Shown one piece after another: positions 8,685 to 17,533 of a DNA stretch of 64,000 nucleotides. The notes beneath the pieces were generated by a model that had not been told where the DNA came from, did no database searches, and saw nothing but the letters and a program-made list of their open reading frames with translations. The stretch is from Pilimelia columellifera (GTDB lineage Bacteria; Actinomycetota; Actinomycetes; Mycobacteriales; Micromonosporaceae). The position numbers were made by a program, and so were the translations under genes. The DNA lies in assembly GCF_039532605.1 (NCBI RefSeq), contig NZ_BAAARY010000005.1, positions 62,001 through 126,000 of the forward strand, read 5' to 3'. How positions within the stretch are numbered: position 1 is the stretch's first letter; every line of letters starts with the position of its first letter.

Positions 8685-8837
8685 TCAGTCCCCTAACGGA
8701 TAGGTAGAATCCGCCGCCGTCTCGAATCTCAGCTCGGCGCTTTCGGTAATGCCGTCGACCTGAACCCAGTGTGGGTCCAGCCCCGGTTCGGCGGCCTGGT
8801 CCAGGAAGAAGTCATCGGTCACAGTTAGATCTTCCAT
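8685..8837 (-). CDS. 50-residue acidic peptide coupled to the aldehyde dehydrogenase gene; function unknown
   Basis: The ATG at 8837 follows the aldehyde dehydrogenase stop by 2 nt (TGAGCATG), with GGAG 6 nt upstream inside the end of that gene, so translation should be coupled. The product is 50 residues, strongly acidic (MEDLTVTDDFFLDQ at the start, ...STYPLGD at the end), with no signal peptide, no membrane helix and no cysteine. I do not recognise the family. Acidic leader-like composition beside a transporter and tailoring enzymes could suggest a peptide substrate (RiPP-like precursor), but no standard RiPP-modifying enzyme is nearby. A small accessory subunit is equally plausible. Confidence 0.6.
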   Translation of the reverse strand: MEDLTVTDDFFLDQAAEPGLDPHWVQVDGITESAELRFETAADSTYPLGD

Positions 8838-8839
8838 GC

Positions 8840-10279
8840 TCAACTCCGCTGGTCCGGCGCCGTTGGGGGCGGGGCGCAGATATGTCCGACCTTCGTGACC
8901 GTGAGTTCGTCGAGAAGCTCAGGTCCGTACCCGAAGCCCTGCCCGCTGCCGCGCCGCGGCTGCGCTGCCCCACCTGGCGCACCGCCGAAGACCGCGTTGA
9001 TCTTCACCGTTCCCACCGGTAGTTCGTAGACCGCCTGCTGCGCGTGTCCCATCGACGGGGTGAGGACCGTTGCTGCCAGTCCGTACGGGGATCCACCGGC
9101 TCGGGAAAGTGCCTCGGCGAATGAGCGCACCACCATCACCGGGGCCACTGGACCGAACGTCTCCTCGTGTACCACCGCCATCTGGTCGGTGCAGTCGGTC
9201 AGTACGGTGGCGGGGTAGTAGGCCCCGGGCCCGTCGGGCGCCACACCGCCGCAGCGGACGCTGGCGCCGGCCCGGACGCTGGCCGCCACCTGGGCGTGCA
9301 CGGCGTCCCGGTGGGCGACATCGACCAGCGGACCCAAAGTCGTCGTTGGATCCGTCCCAGGCCCCATGCGGAGCCGCCCGGCCTGTTCGAGCAGGGCGAC
9401 CACGAACGCGTCCGAGATTGCCTCATGCACATAGACACGTTCCACCGCCGTGCAGATCTGGCCTGCGTTCGCGAACGCCCCCACCGCGGCCTGCTCGGCC
9501 GCCCAGCGCGGATCAACCCCGCTGTCGACGATGAGCGGGTCGCTGCCACCGTTCTCCAACAACGCCTTGGCCCCGGTGGCCGCGCACGCGGCGGCAATGG
9601 CCCTACCGGTGCGGGTAGCGCCGACGTGGGCGACCACGTCGACCGCGGCTCCGGCGAGCGCGGCGCCCACGGCCGGACCTCCATTGACCAGAGAGATCAC
9701 GCCTTCGGGCAACTCCTCGGCGAAGCATCGCGTCAACAGGTAGCCCACGCCCGGCGTACGCTCGCTGGGTTTGTGAACCACGACATTGCCGGTGACCACA
9801 GCTGCCGCGAGCAGGCCGCAGGCCACGGCGACAGGATCGTTCCACGGAGTGATGGCCGCCACCACGCCTCGTGGCCGATGGAGCATCAGATCGAGCGCGT
9901 CGGTGCGGCCCATCAGGCTGCGCCCGCGGTGTAACGGTCCGAGTTCGGCGTACTGGCGCACTGTTGCCACGGCCGCTCGGACGCTGTCGCGGCTGCTGGC
10001 CAGCGGCCGTCCCATCTCAGCTGTGGTCGCGGCGGCCAGCGGCTCCAGTTGGGCCGCGATGCGATCGGCGACGGCATGCAACATCGTCGCCCGCTCGCCA
10101 GCCGTGACGAAGGCCCAGGAGTCCTCGACGGAGCGGGCGGTCTTCACCGCGGCGGCGACGTCCGACTGTGTCGCCTGCGGCACATGGGTCACCGTCCCGC
10201 CGTTGGCGGGGTCACATACGTGGAAATGGTCGGCTCCGGACTGCCATCGACCCTCGATCAGGTGCTCCACTGAGATCAT
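8840..10279 (-). CDS. NAD(P)-dependent aldehyde dehydrogenase
   Basis: A 479-residue member of the aldehyde dehydrogenase superfamily of standard length. Catalytic positions are visible: Asn147 (PWN), Lys170 (VVVHKPSE), Glu242 (LLENGG) and the nucleophile Cys276 (GQICT). It would oxidise an aldehyde to a carboxylate. The start is set at ATG 10279, because the longer open frame reaches into the divergent carbamoyltransferase gene. No strong ribosome binding site is seen. The gene diverges from the heptose/carbamoyl operon across 88 bp and is followed immediately by the 50-residue peptide gene. Oxidation of an intermediate of the cluster product is a reasonable but unproven role. Confidence 0.88.
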   Translation of the reverse strand: MISVEHLIEGRWQSGADHFHVCDPANGGTVTHVPQATQSDVAAAVKTARSVEDSWAFVTAGERATMLHAVADRIAAQLEPLAAATTAEMGRPLASSRDSVRAAVATVRQYAELGPLHRGRSLMGRTDALDLMLHRPRGVVAAITPWNDPVAVACGLLAAAVVTGNVVVHKPSERTPGVGYLLTRCFAEELPEGVISLVNGGPAVGAALAGAAVDVVAHVGATRTGRAIAAACAATGAKALLENGGSDPLIVDSGVDPRWAAEQAAVGAFANAGQICTAVERVYVHEAISDAFVVALLEQAGRLRMGPGTDPTTTLGPLVDVAHRDAVHAQVAASVRAGASVRCGGVAPDGPGAYYPATVLTDCTDQMAVVHEETFGPVAPVMVVRSFAEALSRAGGSPYGLAATVLTPSMGHAQQAVYELPVGTVKINAVFGGAPGGAAQPRRGSGQGFGYGPELLDELTVTKVGHICAPPPTAPDQRS

Positions 10280-10288
10280 TGCCCGTGG

Positions 10289-10313
10289 ATTCCCGCTGCC
10301 GCCGTGATTAAAC
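10289..10313 (-). promoter_or_regulatory. Candidate SigB-like promoter for the aldehyde dehydrogenase arm
   Basis: On the minus strand GTTT (10313-10310), a 15-bp spacer and GGGAAT (10294-10289) resemble GTTT-N15-GGGTAT with one mismatch, ending 9 nt before the ATG at 10279. Confidence 0.3.
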
Positions 10314-10331
10314 GGGATCTCTGCGCCCGGT

Positions 10332-10357
10332 GGATTAGAAGCGGACCGGCGGGGTAA
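10332..10357 (+). promoter_or_regulatory. Candidate SigB-like promoter for the heptose operon
   Basis: GGAT (10332-10335), a 16-bp spacer and GGGTAA (10352-10357) precede the carbamoyltransferase ATG (10368) by 10 nt, predicting a very short or absent leader. No Shine-Dalgarno sequence is seen. The -35 match is weak. Confidence 0.3.
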
Positions 10358-10367
10358 CGGGCAGACC

Positions 10368-12059
10368 ATGAAGGTGCTCGGGATCAATGCCATCTTCCAC
10401 GACCCCGCTGCGGCGCTGGTGGTCGACGGCCGGATCGTGGCCGCCGCCGAGGAGGAGCGGTTCAGCCGTCGTAAGCACGGCAAACGGCCGGTTCCCTTCT
10501 CCGCGTGGGAGTTGCCTGAGCGCGCGGCCGCCTGGTGTCTAACGCACGGTGGCGTCGCCGCCAGTGACCTGGACGCTGTCGCGTACTCGTTTGACCCGCG
10601 AATCTGTGAACCGAGCGAAGCAGTCGGCCTCGCCGACCCGTGGGACTGGCTACGACAGCAGTACGCAGCGCGGACGCCCCAGTTCCTCGCCGCCGCCCTC
10701 CCCGGACTGGACCCGGGCATCGTTCAGTTCGTGCCGCATCACATCGCCCACGCCGCATCGGCGGGCCTGGCTGTGCCGCACAACGCGAGCGCCGATCGGG
10801 CCGTGCTGGTGTTGGACGGACGCGGTGAGGTCGCCAGCCACCTGGCCGGCGTGTACCGCGGCGGCGAGCTGACGCAGCTGGCTCAGCAGCGGTTGCCGCA
10901 CTCGCTGGGCCTGCTGTACGAGGACCTCACCGAGCGCCTCGGGTTCCTACGCTCCAGCGACGAGTACAAGGTGATGGCGCTCGCCTCCTACGGCCGGCCA
11001 CGGCACCTCGGTCTGCTACGCGAGCTGATCCAGGTCACCGATGAGGGCGGGTTCAAGGTCCAGCCCATCCACTGGGACACCCTAGCCAAGCAGGTCGAGG
11101 GCGCCGAATTCACTGAGGACCATGCTGATCTCGCCAGCAGCGTGCAGACCCGGATCGAGGAGGTCATCCTCCAACTCGCCCGGTGGACGCATGACGCCAG
11201 CGGCGGCGCCCGTACGTTGACGTTGGCTGGCGGGGTAGCGCTCAACTGCGTCGCGAACGCCAGGCTGGCCGCCGAGAGCCCGTACGAACGGATCTGGGTC
11301 CAGCCCGCCGCGGGGGACGCCGGCACGGCGCTGGGAGCGGCGTTGCATGCGAGCGCGGCGGCCGGTACGGCCACTGACGCGATGACCGGCGCGGATCTTG
11401 GGCGAGGCTACTCCGACGAGGAGATCGAGGCGGAACTGCGGCGGGCGGGCCTGCCCTACTACAAGCCACCTTCCATTGCGCTGGAGGCCGCCCGTGTGCT
11501 GGCAGACGGGGGCATCGTCGCCTGGTTCCAGGGGCGCGCAGAGTACGGGCCCCGCGCGCTGGGCCACCGATCGCTGCTGGCCCATCCTGGCGACCGGAAC
11601 ATGACACGTCGCCTCAACGAGGTCAAGGGCAGGGAGCAGTTCCGCCCGGTGGCGCCGATGGTGCTCGCCGAGCGGGCCCCGGAGATCTTCGAGGGTCAAC
11701 TACCAAGCCCGTACATGTTGTTCGTGCACCGGGTCCGTCCAGGCTGGGTGGATCGGATTCCTGCTGTCACTCACGTCGACGGAACGGCCCGGGTCCAGAC
11801 GGTTGCTGCGGAGTCCGAGCCCTTGGTGGCGGAGATGCTGAGCGAGTTCGACCGGCTCACTGGTCTGCCCGTCGTAGTCAACACCTCGCTGAACACGGCC
11901 GGCCGTCCCATTGTCGACACTCCGCGGGAGGCGATGGAGCTGTTGGGGTCCGCCCCGGTCGCGTTGCTCGCCATGGGCCCGTTCGCTGTCCGGCGGGACA
12001 ACGCCTACCGGACCGGTCCGTCCGACCCGGGCGCTACTGCCCCGGCCGACGAGGGATGA
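10368..12059 (+). CDS. Carbamoyltransferase, NodU/CmcH family
   Basis: A 563-residue enzyme that transfers a carbamoyl group from carbamoyl phosphate (via carbamoyl-adenylate) to a sugar or natural-product hydroxyl. The N-terminal Kae1-like domain begins MKVLGINAIFHDPAAALV and contains the metal/adenylate-binding histidines (VPHHIAHAASA). The C-terminal domain has the typical block EYGPRALGHRSLLA and NTSLNTAGRPIVD. The length matches the family. It heads a nine-gene operon, and the next gene starts 3 nt after its stop. In this context the acceptor is probably a heptose or another sugar of the glycan. Confidence 0.9.
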   Translation: MKVLGINAIFHDPAAALVVDGRIVAAAEEERFSRRKHGKRPVPFSAWELPERAAAWCLTHGGVAASDLDAVAYSFDPRICEPSEAVGLADPWDWLRQQYAARTPQFLAAALPGLDPGIVQFVPHHIAHAASAGLAVPHNASADRAVLVLDGRGEVASHLAGVYRGGELTQLAQQRLPHSLGLLYEDLTERLGFLRSSDEYKVMALASYGRPRHLGLLRELIQVTDEGGFKVQPIHWDTLAKQVEGAEFTEDHADLASSVQTRIEEVILQLARWTHDASGGARTLTLAGGVALNCVANARLAAESPYERIWVQPAAGDAGTALGAALHASAAAGTATDAMTGADLGRGYSDEEIEAELRRAGLPYYKPPSIALEAARVLADGGIVAWFQGRAEYGPRALGHRSLLAHPGDRNMTRRLNEVKGREQFRPVAPMVLAERAPEIFEGQLPSPYMLFVHRVRPGWVDRIPAVTHVDGTARVQTVAAESEPLVAEMLSEFDRLTGLPVVVNTSLNTAGRPIVDTPREAMELLGSAPVALLAMGPFAVRRDNAYRTGPSDPGATAPADEG

Positions 12060-12062
12060 GGA

Positions 12063-13103
12063 ATGAGCGCGAAGATCAGCGTCGTCGTCCCGACAGTCGG
12101 CCGACCCAGCCTGTCTGTCCTGCTGGCAGCCGTCACCGGTAGGGGCTGCGCAGACGAGATCCTGGTGGTGGACGACCGGCGGACGCCGGACCCACCGTTG
12201 GTCATTGCGCCGGGCGTGCGCTTAATCCGGGGTCCGGGTCGCGGCCCGGCAGCAGCGCGTAACTGTGGCTGGCAGGCTGCTGCTGGCGAGTGGATCGCAT
12301 TTCTCGACGACGATGTCGTCCCGGCCGCGAACTGGTCGAGCGTTCTGCGTCAGGATCTGCTGATGGCGCCCGCCAGCGTCGGCGCTGTGCAGGGGCGGCT
12401 TGCCGTTCCGCTGCCCGCGGACCGGCGCCCGACCGACTGGGAGCGTTGCACTTCTGCGCTGGCCCAGGGCAGGTGGATCACCGCCGACATCTCCTACCGC
12501 CGGACGGCCCTAGCCGCGGTGGGGGGATTCGACGAGCGGTTCCCTGCGGCGTATCGGGAGGACGCCGAGCTGGCACACCGGGTGCGCATGGCGGGCTGGA
12601 CACTGGTTCGTGGCGCTCGTCAGGCTGCTCATCCGGTTCGACCGGAGGGCCCGTGGGTCAGTGTCCGTGCCCAGCGCGGCAATGCCGATGACGCTCTGCT
12701 GCGGCGCCTGTACGGTCCGCGTTGGCGCTCGGCGCTGGAGCTGCCGACGGGTCGACGGGGCAACCACGTGGTGATCTGTGTCGCGGGCGCTCTTGCGGTG
12801 ATCGCTGGGCTGGGCTCCCGCCGCGGAACCCAGGTGTGGACGCAGATGGCGGCCTTGGCGGCCGGTCTGTGGGCTGGTGGAGTGGCGCAGTTCGCCAGCG
12901 CCCGGATCAGGCCGGGCCCCCGGACCGCGACAGAGGTCGTCACCATGGCCGTCACCAGCGCCATCATTCCTCAGGTCGCTGTCAGCCACTGGCTCCACGG
13001 TTGGTGGAGGTCTCGGGGCGCGAAGCCGCTGATGCCCGTGCCGCCGCACCGTTCGGCGCCGAGCCCCAGTGCGGGCGATGGCGCGCTGGCAGGGGCCCGA
13101 TGA
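12063..13103 (+). CDS. Family 2 glycosyltransferase with C-terminal membrane segments
   Basis: A 346-residue protein. The GT-A fold spans about residues 1-225 with an early VVPTVGRPSL, the DxD-like metal/nucleotide motif FLDDDVVP near residues 80-87 and a catalytic-base region YREDAELAHR. Two hydrophobic stretches near 240-280 and 295-315 suggest anchoring at the membrane. It probably adds a sugar on the cytoplasmic face during assembly of the cluster glycan. It overlaps the next gene by ATGA, so translation is coupled. Donor and acceptor are unknown. Confidence 0.85.
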   Translation: MSAKISVVVPTVGRPSLSVLLAAVTGRGCADEILVVDDRRTPDPPLVIAPGVRLIRGPGRGPAAARNCGWQAAAGEWIAFLDDDVVPAANWSSVLRQDLLMAPASVGAVQGRLAVPLPADRRPTDWERCTSALAQGRWITADISYRRTALAAVGGFDERFPAAYREDAELAHRVRMAGWTLVRGARQAAHPVRPEGPWVSVRAQRGNADDALLRRLYGPRWRSALELPTGRRGNHVVICVAGALAVIAGLGSRRGTQVWTQMAALAAGLWAGGVAQFASARIRPGPRTATEVVTMAVTSAIIPQVAVSHWLHGWWRSRGAKPLMPVPPHRSAPSPSAGDGALAGAR

Positions 13104-14707
13104 CCTCGGGGCGTCGTTTCGACGCGGTGTTGTTCGACCGCGACGGCACGCTCATCGTCGACGTTCCCTATAACGGCGACCCAGCCAGGGTGACGCCCGT
13201 GCCCGGCGCCAGGCTGGCGTTGGATCGGCTGCGCGAGGCGGGGCTGCGGCTCGGGGTCGTCACCAACCAGTCGGGTCTGGCCCGCGGCCGGTTCACCCGG
13301 GAGCAGTTGCGTGCGGTCAACGAACGGGTGCAGCAGCTGCTCGGTCCGTTCGACACCTGGCAGATCTGCCCACACGACGACAACGACCGCTGCGCCTGCC
13401 GGAAGCCCGCGCCCGAGCTGGTGCGCGCCGCCGCCCGGGCTCTGGGCACGACGGCGGACCGGTGCGTTGTCGTCGGTGACATCGGTCGGGACATGGCCGC
13501 CGCGCTGGCAGCGGGCGCCGCGGGCATTCTGGTTCCCACCGACGTCACCCTGAAAGCCGAGGTCGCCGCCGCGCCGACGGTCGCCGGCGATCTTGCCCAC
13601 GCCGTGGACCTGATTCTCCGTCGACAACGGCTGCTGACCGTCGCCTCTGCCCGTCCAGGCCGGGGCGGGCATGTGCTGGCCATCCGGGCCGACTCGCTGG
13701 GAGACATGGTGGTCACCGGCCCGGCGATCCGGGCCCTGGCCGCCGGCGCCGACCGGCTGACGCTGTGGTGCGGGCCACGTGGGAGGGCGGCCGCCGAACT
13801 GCTCCCCGGCGTGGACGCGATCCGCGAATGGCACACGCCCTGGATCGACGCCGAGCCGCGACCGGTCGAGGCGGACCAGATGCGGACGCTGGTCGACCAG
13901 CTCAACGCCGAGCAGATCGACGAGGCGGTGATATTCACCAGCTTCCACCAGTCCTGCCTGCCCACGGCGCTGCTGCTGCGCCTGGCCGAGGTGCGGCGGA
14001 TCAGCGCCATCAGCGACGACTACCCCGGCAGTCTGTTGGACGTACGACACCGACCGCCGCTGGGGTTGCCCGAAGCCGAACGGGCGCTGTCGCTGGCGGC
14101 GGCGGCCGGCTTCGCGCTGCCCGCTGGCGACGACGGCCGACTGGCGCTCGACACGGTACGTGTCAGGGCCGCCGCCGTGGAGATCCCAGCGCAGCTGCGC
14201 GGCCGATCGTTCGTGGTGGTGCATCCAGGCGCCAGTGTCCCCGCCCGAGCGTGTTCGCCGGCCAGGTGCGCCCCCATGGTCGCAGCGTTGGCCCGCGCCG
14301 GCCACACCGTCGTGGTCACCGGCGGGCCCGACGAACGAGCGCTGACCGCATCGGTCGCGGACCGGCACGCGATGGACCTCGGTGGCCGGCTCAGCCTGGC
14401 CGGACTCGCCGCGCTGCTAGCCGCCGCGGACATCGTCGTGGTGGGCAACACCGGACCGGCGCACCTCGCAGCGGCGGTCGGCGCCCCGGTCGTCAGCCTG
14501 TTCGCCGCCACCGTCCCGTTCGGTCAGTGGAGCCCGTACCGGGTGCCCACCGCGCGGCTGGGAGACGCGATGGCGTCCTGCCGTAACAGCCGGGCCCTCA
14601 ACTGCCCCACGCCTGCACACCACTGCCTGGACCAGATCGAACCGACCGCGGTGATGGAGGCCGTCGCCACGCTCGGTCGGAACTCCAACGGAGAGGCAGC
14701 GCGATGA
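13100..14707 (+). CDS. Fusion: heptose-1,7-bisphosphate phosphatase (GmhB-like) + GT9 heptosyltransferase-like domain
   Basis: A 535-residue two-domain protein. Residues 1-180 form a HAD phosphatase of the GmhB type: DRDGTL (13-18), TNQSGLARG (55-63) and the structural zinc site Cys90-x-His92...Cys98-x-Cys100 followed by RKPAP. This domain would remove the 7-phosphate of D-glycero-D-manno-heptose 1,7-bisphosphate. Residues about 185-525 form a family 9 glycosyltransferase: ADSLGDMVVTGPAIRAL at its start and a donor-binding VVVGNTGPAHLAAAVGAP segment. Such fusion of a precursor enzyme to a transferase is unusual. The start at ATG 13100 overlaps the previous stop, and the gene overlaps the next by ATGA. 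Confidence 0.88.
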   Translation: MTSGRRFDAVLFDRDGTLIVDVPYNGDPARVTPVPGARLALDRLREAGLRLGVVTNQSGLARGRFTREQLRAVNERVQQLLGPFDTWQICPHDDNDRCACRKPAPELVRAAARALGTTADRCVVVGDIGRDMAAALAAGAAGILVPTDVTLKAEVAAAPTVAGDLAHAVDLILRRQRLLTVASARPGRGGHVLAIRADSLGDMVVTGPAIRALAAGADRLTLWCGPRGRAAAELLPGVDAIREWHTPWIDAEPRPVEADQMRTLVDQLNAEQIDEAVIFTSFHQSCLPTALLLRLAEVRRISAISDDYPGSLLDVRHRPPLGLPEAERALSLAAAAGFALPAGDDGRLALDTVRVRAAAVEIPAQLRGRSFVVVHPGASVPARACSPARCAPMVAALARAGHTVVVTGGPDERALTASVADRHAMDLGGRLSLAGLAALLAAADIVVVGNTGPAHLAAAVGAPVVSLFAATVPFGQWSPYRVPTARLGDAMASCRNSRALNCPTPAHHCLDQIEPTAVMEAVATLGRNSNGEAAR

Positions 14708-15672
14708 ACATCCTACTGTGGCACATGCACGCAGCCTGGACCTCGTCGCTGGTCCAGGGCAAGCACCGCTACCTCATCCCGGTCACCCCCGACCGGGGTC
14801 CTTTCGGGCGTGGCCGGGCCCGCACCTACGACTGGCCGGACACTGTCGAGGAGCGAACACCGGCGCAGCTCGCCGACGATGACATCGACGTTGTCATCGC
14901 CCAGAGTCCCGAGGAGGTGGAGCTGGCGACCCGCTGGATTGGCCGACGGGTCGGCCGCGACATCCCCCTGGTCTACGTCGAACACAACACCCCCAAGGGC
15001 GCCGTTCCCGATAGCCGTCATCCGATGGCTGACCGGGACGATGTTGTTGTCGCCCATGTCACCCACTTCAACGCCGCCTTCTGGGACACCGGGGCCACCC
15101 GTTGCACGGTGATCGAACACGGCATCCAAACTCCGGTCCCGCGGTGGACCGGCGAGCTTGACCGGATCGGGGTGGCCATCAACGAGCCGGTCCGCCGTTG
15201 GCGGACCACCGGAACCGACCTGCTGCCACGGTTCGCCGCCGTGGCACCGGTGGACGTGTTCGGGATCGACGCAGCCGCGCTGCCTGAGCGCCTGGGACTG
15301 CCCGGCGAGGCAGTCGTCGGCCACGACGACCCGCCGCAGGCCGCCATGCACGCCGCGATGGCCCGCCGTCGGCTCTATCTGCACCCGCACCGGTGGACAT
15401 CGCTGGGGCTGAGTCTGCTGGAGGCGATGGCGATGGGGATGCCCGCCGTGGTGTTCGCCACCACTGACGCGATCGCCGCCGTGCCGCCGCAGGCGGGGGT
15501 GCTCAGCACCAACCTCGACGAGTTGGTCGACGGCGCGCGTTGGTTGGTCGAGGACGCGTCGGCCGCAGCCCGGGTGGGTAGGAAGGCCGCCGAGGCCGTC
15601 CGTGCCCGGTACGGCGTTGACCGGTTCCTCGCTGACTGGGACCGCCTACTGGAGGAGGCGACGTGCGGATAG
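14704..15672 (+). CDS. Glycosyltransferase (GT-B, group 1-like)
   Basis: A 322-residue protein that begins MNILLWHMHAAWTSSLVQG and has the GT-B C-terminal donor pattern: LHPHRWTSLGLSLLEAMAMGMPAVVFA near residues 222-248 resembles the E-x7-E region of GT4 enzymes. It is shorter than usual (about 350-400 residues), and the N-terminal domain lacks a clear acceptor signature. It overlaps the upstream gene by ATGA and the downstream GTG start by 10 nt, so it is part of one translationally coupled unit. Its sugar donor cannot be told from sequence. Confidence 0.78.
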   Translation: MNILLWHMHAAWTSSLVQGKHRYLIPVTPDRGPFGRGRARTYDWPDTVEERTPAQLADDDIDVVIAQSPEEVELATRWIGRRVGRDIPLVYVEHNTPKGAVPDSRHPMADRDDVVVAHVTHFNAAFWDTGATRCTVIEHGIQTPVPRWTGELDRIGVAINEPVRRWRTTGTDLLPRFAAVAPVDVFGIDAAALPERLGLPGEAVVGHDDPPQAAMHAAMARRRLYLHPHRWTSLGLSLLEAMAMGMPAVVFATTDAIAAVPPQAGVLSTNLDELVDGARWLVEDASAAARVGRKAAEAVRARYGVDRFLADWDRLLEEATCG

Positions 15673-16874
15673 CAATGATCTCGGAACACGCCAGCCCGCT
15701 GGCCGTACTGGGCACCATCGACGCGGGGGGTCAGAACACCCACGTAGCGGCGCTGGCCCAGGCGCTGGGGGCCCGGGGCCACGATGTGCGGGTGTACACC
15801 CGCCGCGACGCGGTCGAACTGCCCGAACGGGTGGCGTTCGCCGCGAACGTTGAGGTCGCGCACGTTCCGGCCGGGCCTGCGCGCCCAGTACCCAAGGACG
15901 AGCTCCGGCCCTTCATGGAGCCCCTCGGCGACTGGCTCGCCAGCCGGTGGCAGGCCGAGGGGTGGATCCCCGACATCATCCACGCGCACTTCTGGATGAG
16001 CGGCGTCGCCGCCTTGCGGGCGGCTGACCCGTGGCGTCTCCCGGTCGTCCAGACGTTCCACGCGCTCGGTGTCGTGAAACGCCGTCATCAGGGAGCAGCC
16101 GACACCAGCCCACCTGAGCGGCTCAATGACGAACGGATGCTCTGCCAGCGGCTCACGGGCGTGGTCGCGCAGTGCCGCGATGAGATCCGCGAGCTGCGCC
16201 GACTGGAGTTGGCGCCGGAGAAGGTGACTCTTATCCCGTCGGGAGTTGATCTGGTCCGATTCCAGTCGACTGGACCGGCAGCGCCCAGGAGCCAGCGGCG
16301 TCGCGTCATCGCCGTCGGTCGGTTGGTCGAACGCAAGGGGCACGCGGACCTGATCCGCGCCATGTGCCGAGTCCCTGACGCCGAATGCGTGATCATCGGC
16401 GGTCCGGTCCTAGCCGAGCTGGACGACGACCCCGTGGCCAGGGAACTGCGGGCCCTGGCCACCCAACTTGGACTCGCCGACCGGGTGCGCCTCACCGGGC
16501 AGATCCCGGCCGAACAGATGCCGCACTGGTACCGGTCGGCGGACGTGCTCGTCTGTCCTCCCTGGTATGAGCCGTTCGGCCTCACCCCGCTCGAGGCGAT
16601 GGCCTGTGGTTTGCCGGTGGTGGCGACCGCGGTGGGCGGACACACCGACACCGTAGCGCCGGGCATCACCGGAGACCTTGTCCCGGCGCGCGACCCGGAC
16701 GCCCTGGGCCGGACGATCCAGGATCTGTTATCCGACGGCGTCCGCCACCGCGCCTACAGCAGGGCTTCGTTGCGTCGGGTCCGCACACGGTACGGCTGGG
16801 ATCACTGCGCGACCCGGATGGAGTCGATGTACCGCCGGATCGCCGCCCACACCCTCACGGAGGTCACCGCATGA
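15663..16874 (+). CDS. Family 4 glycosyltransferase
   Basis: A 403-residue GT-B enzyme. The N-terminal acceptor half has the glycine-rich GGQNTHVAALAQALGARGHDV typical of GT4. The donor half has AVGRLVERKGHADLI and the retaining-enzyme E-x7-E motif in YEPFGLTPLEAMACGLPVVA. It probably adds a sugar from a nucleotide donor to the growing glycan. The GTG start at 15663 lies inside the end of the previous gene, and its TGA overlaps the gmhA-like start (ATGA). Confidence 0.88.
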   Translation: MRIAMISEHASPLAVLGTIDAGGQNTHVAALAQALGARGHDVRVYTRRDAVELPERVAFAANVEVAHVPAGPARPVPKDELRPFMEPLGDWLASRWQAEGWIPDIIHAHFWMSGVAALRAADPWRLPVVQTFHALGVVKRRHQGAADTSPPERLNDERMLCQRLTGVVAQCRDEIRELRRLELAPEKVTLIPSGVDLVRFQSTGPAAPRSQRRRVIAVGRLVERKGHADLIRAMCRVPDAECVIIGGPVLAELDDDPVARELRALATQLGLADRVRLTGQIPAEQMPHWYRSADVLVCPPWYEPFGLTPLEAMACGLPVVATAVGGHTDTVAPGITGDLVPARDPDALGRTIQDLLSDGVRHRAYSRASLRRVRTRYGWDHCATRMESMYRRIAAHTLTEVTA

Positions 16875-17533
16875 TGTCCCCCCCTGACCGCTCGATTCTG
16901 GATGAACACCTCGATGACCTGTCCACCGCGCTGGCCTTGTTTCGTGAACGGGCCGCCCGGCTGCTCCCCCGGTGGGGCCAGGACCTGGCCTGGACGATGG
17001 GCAATGGCGGACGCCTGCTCGTGGCCGGCAATGGCGGCAGCGCCGCCGAGGCCCAGCACCTCACCGCCGAGCTGGTCGGACGCCTGCGGCACGACCGTGC
17101 GCCGCTGTCCGCGTTGTGCCTGTCGGCCGAGACCTCCAGCCTGACCGCTATCGGGAACGACTACGGATTCGATGAGATCTTCGCGCGTCAGGTACGCGCC
17201 CACGGCCGTCGCGACGACATCCTCATCCTGCTTTCCACCAGCGGCGGCAGCCCGAATCTGGTGAAGGCCGCCGACGCGGCGGCCGAACTGGGTCTACGGA
17301 CCTGGGGCATGGTGGGCCGACCCGACAGTCCGCTGGGGCGGCGCTGCGACGAGACGCTCGCCCTTCCGGGCCTCGACCCGCAGATCGTGCAGGAGCTGCA
17401 CCTGGTAGCCGTCCACGTCATCTGCGAGCACGTCGACCTGACCCTGCCCAAGGTGCGGGAGATCACCGACTCCTACGCCAGCGACGATCTGGTCGGCTCC
17501 CTGTCGACTGCCAGCGCCGGGCCGGTGCCGTGA
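16871..17533 (+). CDS. gmhA: Sedoheptulose 7-phosphate isomerase (GmhA-like SIS protein)
   Basis: A 220-residue sugar isomerase (SIS) domain protein. It has the phosphosugar-binding loops AGNGGSAAEAQH (near residues 53-64) and LLSTSGGSPN, as well as the catalytic histidine region VQELHLVAVHVICEH typical of GmhA. It converts sedoheptulose 7-phosphate to D-glycero-D-manno-heptose 7-phosphate, the first step of nucleotide-heptose synthesis. It directly precedes the HldE-like kinase/nucleotidyltransferase that would use its product. Confidence 0.9.
   Translation: MMSPPDRSILDEHLDDLSTALALFRERAARLLPRWGQDLAWTMGNGGRLLVAGNGGSAAEAQHLTAELVGRLRHDRAPLSALCLSAETSSLTAIGNDYGFDEIFARQVRAHGRRDDILILLSTSGGSPNLVKAADAAAELGLRTWGMVGRPDSPLGRRCDETLALPGLDPQIVQELHLVAVHVICEHVDLTLPKVREITDSYASDDLVGSLSTASAGPVP

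Noticed and set aside
10280..10720. A longer N-terminus for the aldehyde dehydrogenase
   Set aside because: The extension would overlap the divergent carbamoyltransferase, has no family similarity and the ALDH domain starts naturally at MISVEHL.
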